A stretch of DNA of 7,962 nucleotides from a bacterium (GTDB taxonomy: Bacteria > CBDUZB01 > JAGLHV01), in contig JAGLYT010000066.1 in assembly GCA_023132075.1 (NCBI GenBank), positions 1 to 7,962 of the forward strand. Direction: 5' to 3'. Of the stretch, positions 5,590 to 7,962 are shown one piece after another. The notes below the pieces were generated by a model. That model saw only the letters and a list, made by a program, of their open reading frames with translations, was not told the DNA's origin and did no database searches. The stretch's first letter is position 1, and every line of letters starts with the position of its first letter. Position numbers and translations under genes: made by a program.

Positions 5590-6964
5590 TTATTTTTTCC
5601 TTACACAGGGAATTAATAAATTTAACTGCGTTTTTTTCCATATCAGCAGCGATTTTTTCCGCCCGGTCGGAAAGATAATTATGTATCAACAAAGCCGGTA
5701 TTGCAATAATCAGTCCTGCCTCTGTAGTAATTAAAGCTTCGGAAATACCCCCCGCTAATAACCTGGGATCTCCTCCCCCGTGATAGGTAATTATCTTAAA
5801 AGTAGAAATCATTCCGCTTACCGTTCCCAACAATCCTAACAAAGGAGCAACCCCGGCTAAAACACCTATGGTGGAGAGATTTTTTTGGAGACGGGGAATT
5901 TCTTCTAAATGTTGTTCATGAAACATTTCTTCTACTACCTGCCTTCCGGCTTGTTGCTGTTCTAATCCTATTTTTAACATTCTGGCTACCGGTCCGGGAG
6001 TATTCAGGCATAATTCTATCGCTCTATTTTTATCATCGCTTTTCCACAAATCCATTATTTTATTCATTAATAAATCCGCATCAGTATGTTCCCTTCTAAA
6101 AGCCAATAATCTTTCCACCGACATTATAATAATTCCCAGAAGTAAAAATCCGATGGGAATCATTACCGGTCCGCCTTTTATTATCCATCCTATAATACCC
6201 TTTCCCCCCTCTTCGCTTATTTTAGATTTAGTACCCTGGATTATATCCATGGGAACAAGAATATTTCCTTTATCTTTTTTACGCAAAGGAATGAACATTT
6301 GCTTTAATTTCCTGCGTAAGGAAGAAGATAAGTTTTTGTTCCACCGGTTAACAATTTCCCCTTTTTTATAATTTTTTTCCCACAATCCTAATTTACCATC
6401 TTTTGATTGATAAACAGCAAATGCATTTCCTATTTTTAAGAGCTCTACTTCCTGTCCGTCAACTTTATCCCGGCAATATCTTAATGTTTCCGCTTCCGAA
6501 ATTTCCTTTTCTAAAAAATTGAGTAGGTCGGAAAAACTTATTATTGAATTTATTTTTTCAAATTTATCCTGCTGAGCAAAAAACAAATTGTTTTTATTTT
6601 TTCTCTTTAAACTTTCTTTTTTTTCATTTATAAAATTTCTGATTTCTTTTGCTGTATTTTCCAAAGTCCCACATTCATTCTGAATCTCACCTTTATTTTC
6701 TTCTAAAATATTCAGCTCTTCTTCTAAATTAAATTTTTTCGTTTTTAAATCAGCCAAATCGTCTTCCAATGAATAAACTTTCATTTCCAGTGATTTTAAC
6801 CGGTTATAGCTATTCACTTTATCATTGATCCTTGCTATTTTTTCCTGCCTTAATTGTTCTCTCAATTCATTCAATTTATTAAGGTCTTCTTTGTTATACG
6901 CCATTAGACTTTGCGTAAAAAAAATAATGGCTATTAAACATAAAAACCCAATATATTTTTTCAT
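5582..6964 (-). CDS. TtpC-like long ExbB protein with signal peptide and periplasmic coiled coil
   Basis: 460 aa. Residues 1-22 are a signal peptide (basic start, hydrophobic core, likely cut after L-M-A). About 25-125 is a charged heptad-like coiled coil. Residues 174-222 carry a small domain with YQSKDGK (185-191) and W208 that matches the C-terminal domain of the DUF3450 protein upstream. The C-terminal 200 residues are a complete ExbB: membrane segments near 265-284, 364-390 and 405-430, with GVAPLLGLLGTVSG, Thr381, Thr414 and Glu409 at the E. coli Glu176 position. This matches TtpC of the Vibrio TonB2 system, a fourth component required there. Its ATG overlaps the upstream stop by one base (TAATG). 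GGGGGGTG about seven bases upstream is the likely ribosome site. Confidence 0.92.
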   Translation of the reverse strand: MKKYIGFLCLIAIIFFTQSLMAYNKEDLNKLNELREQLRQEKIARINDKVNSYNRLKSLEMKVYSLEDDLADLKTKKFNLEEELNILEENKGEIQNECGTLENTAKEIRNFINEKKESLKRKNKNNLFFAQQDKFEKINSIISFSDLLNFLEKEISEAETLRYCRDKVDGQEVELLKIGNAFAVYQSKDGKLGLWEKNYKKGEIVNRWNKNLSSSLRRKLKQMFIPLRKKDKGNILVPMDIIQGTKSKISEEGGKGIIGWIIKGGPVMIPIGFLLLGIIIMSVERLLAFRREHTDADLLMNKIMDLWKSDDKNRAIELCLNTPGPVARMLKIGLEQQQAGRQVVEEMFHEQHLEEIPRLQKNLSTIGVLAGVAPLLGLLGTVSGMISTFKIITYHGGGDPRLLAGGISEALITTEAGLIIAIPALLIHNYLSDRAEKIAADMEKNAVKFINSLCKEKIND

Positions 6965-7767
6965 TATTGTACACCCCCCGTATGGCTGATAGAATCAACA
7001 ATAACCGGAAATTCTATAAGCTCGGGAATTCTTTTGCCTTTCATTATCTCAATTGCTTTTTTTATATTTGTTCGACACTTTCGGCATAAATCATTTTTCC
7101 ACATATATCCCTGTTTGTTTTTTTTCAAAAATCCTGTTTCTTTTCCGTCATTGGTCTGATAAAAAAGCATAATCCTTCCCACTCTTACTACTTTTGCCTT
7201 TTTTATCTCACCCTCAATAGTTTCTCTCTCTTCAGCATAAATCTCACTGTTTTCACCTAATTCTATTTCCTTGACAAGCTGGATATAAATCTCCTGCATT
7301 ACTTCTAATAAATCACATTCTTCTTGTTGCAGGTTTCTTTTAAAATTGTCCATCCGGTTTAACTGCATATCAACTTCATAAGGAAATCCGAATTTAATTC
7401 TTTCTTCGATTTTTTCGATATCTTCAACCAACACTTTTTTTTCCTTAACAAGAAAAATCTCTGCCGTTTTTTTATCCTTGCTCAATTTACTTTCCTCTTT
7501 TTTAACACTACTGATTTTATTTTTTAATCCCCGGGTATCCTTTCTTAAATTGCCAATTTTTTCTTCCAGCACTTTTATTCGTTCTTCCAGACTTTTGTGT
7601 GCTGAAGAAACCTGCTCTTTCTCCCTTTGATGTTCCCCTTTTTCTTCTTCCAATAACAGGGCTGTTCTTTTAATATCCTCGTTAATTTTTTCTCCGGTTC
7701 CGGCACCAACAAAAGAACTTAGAAAAATTGCCGAGCCTGCAAACAAAATAAATTTTCTCATACTCAT
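6964..7767 (-). CDS. DUF3450-type periplasmic coiled-coil protein
   Basis: 267 aa. A signal peptide (about residues 1-22, ending S-F-V-G-A) sends it to the periplasm. Residues 27-190 are a long Lys/Glu-rich coiled coil. The C-terminal domain (about 194-255) has V-R-V-G-R, L-F-Y-Q-T-N-D-G-K-E (201-210), W223, a CRKC pair (C228, C231) and IPELIEFPV, matching DUF3450 as I recall it. DUF3450 genes stand in front of ttpC-exbB-exbD-tonB clusters in Vibrio and relatives, where the product is taken to be part of the TonB machinery; its exact job is not established. The start at 7767 has AGAGGGG six bases upstream; a second ATG two codons later is less well placed. It is followed directly by the TtpC-like gene (one-base overlap). 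Confidence 0.85.
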   Translation of the reverse strand: MSMRKFILFAGSAIFLSSFVGAGTGEKINEDIKRTALLLEEEKGEHQREKEQVSSAHKSLEERIKVLEEKIGNLRKDTRGLKNKISSVKKEESKLSKDKKTAEIFLVKEKKVLVEDIEKIEERIKFGFPYEVDMQLNRMDNFKRNLQQEECDLLEVMQEIYIQLVKEIELGENSEIYAEERETIEGEIKKAKVVRVGRIMLFYQTNDGKETGFLKKNKQGYMWKNDLCRKCRTNIKKAIEIMKGKRIPELIEFPVIVDSISHTGGVQ

Positions 7768-7818
7768 ACAAAACCCCTCTTTTTATATTTTATAAATTTT
7801 ACTTTTTGAAATTAAATT

Positions 7819-7878
7819 ATCCTGTATCCCTCTATGTTTGTTTTTCCCTTTACCACCGGCATTTACTGCATACAGGAT
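7819..7878. repeat. Nine-base perfect inverted repeat across the end of the SPASM-like gene
   Basis: ATCCTGTAT at 7819-7827 and ATACAGGAT at 7870-7878 are exact reverse complements, 42 bases apart, with the stop codon of the partial upstream gene in the loop. No T tract follows on the transcript, so it is not a standard terminator. It could be chance. Confidence 0.25.
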
Positions 7879-7962
7879 GACTCTTCATCGTTTTAATAAA
7901 GTCAGCATATTTCCTTGACCGTCTAATCTCTTTTATGTTTTCCTTAAGAGCATTTCCCATAC
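7850..7962 (-). CDS. C-terminal end of a radical SAM/SPASM-like protein (partial at window edge)
   Basis: An open frame enters from the right edge and ends at TAA (7850-7852), showing 36 codons. It contains M-G-N-A near the edge, a helix K-E-I-R-R-S-R-K-Y-A-D-F, and ends with H-P-V-C-S-K-C-R-W. This layout (GN, then I-x-x-S-x-K-Y, then a closing C-x-x-C) is typical of the end of SPASM domains, where these cysteines bind an auxiliary iron-sulfur cluster. The catalytic part lies outside the window, so the substrate is unknown. The MGN Met is probably internal. No terminator lies before the next gene, 82 bases away, so read-through into the TonB cluster is possible. Confidence 0.7.
   Translation of the reverse strand, partial: MGNALKENIKEIRRSRKYADFIKTMKSHPVCSKCRW

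Noticed and set aside
5171-5734. Long plus-strand open frame of 187 codons
   Set aside because: It lies opposite the two exbB genes, has no recognisable domain, and is explained as a shadow of their coding bias.
7781-7813. Possible promoter TTTCAA ... TATAAA before the DUF3450 gene
   Set aside because: The -35 matches only three of six bases, and transcription would start on or next to the ribosome binding site.

Overview
The window is AT-rich and every gene I can support lies on the minus strand, so it reads from right to left. The proteins are envelope proteins of a double-membraned bacterium: a TonB energy-transducing system, a periplasmic or envelope M23 peptidase, a type IV pilin-like protein and an exported CsgG-like/VWA protein. 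The pilin style (FTLIELM start, PKF after the helix, a D-N-E-G-I-Y-P turn and a short STW end) resembles pilins I recall from uncultivated candidate phyla such as Omnitrophica, Elusimicrobia, Aerophobetes and Desantisbacteria. That is an impression from memory, not a placement.

Right edge (7850-7962): the last 36 codons of a gene that runs in from outside the window, looking like the C-terminal SPASM end of a radical SAM protein. After an 82-base gap comes a tight five-gene cluster (7767-3947): a DUF3450-type coiled-coil protein, a long ExbB/TolQ protein with a signal peptide and periplasmic coiled coil (TtpC-like), a short ExbB, ExbD and TonB. The first four genes overlap by 1, 8 and 4 bases, and TonB follows after 12 bases. 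This is the order of the Vibrio TonB2-type system (DUF3450 - TtpC - ExbB2 - ExbD2 - TonB2). The TPR protein usually found at its end is absent, and so is any TonB-dependent receptor.

Left half (3811-88): a good sigma70-like promoter sits in the 202-base gap after tonB and drives an M23 peptidase, then a type IV pilin-like gene broken by an in-frame TAG, then a CsgG/FlgO-like plus VWA protein. The likely start of the last gene has its own ribosome binding site.

The points most worth following are: a DUF3450-like domain shared by the first two cluster proteins; a Glu/Gln split between the two ExbB proteins; an Asn in place of the TonB transmembrane His; an HxD in place of HxH in the M23 peptidase; and the pilin, whose TAG, altered helix glycine and badly spaced Shine-Dalgarno sequence together suggest recent decay. 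No tRNA, rRNA, CRISPR array or insertion sequence was seen. No gene-free stretch exceeds about 200 bases.
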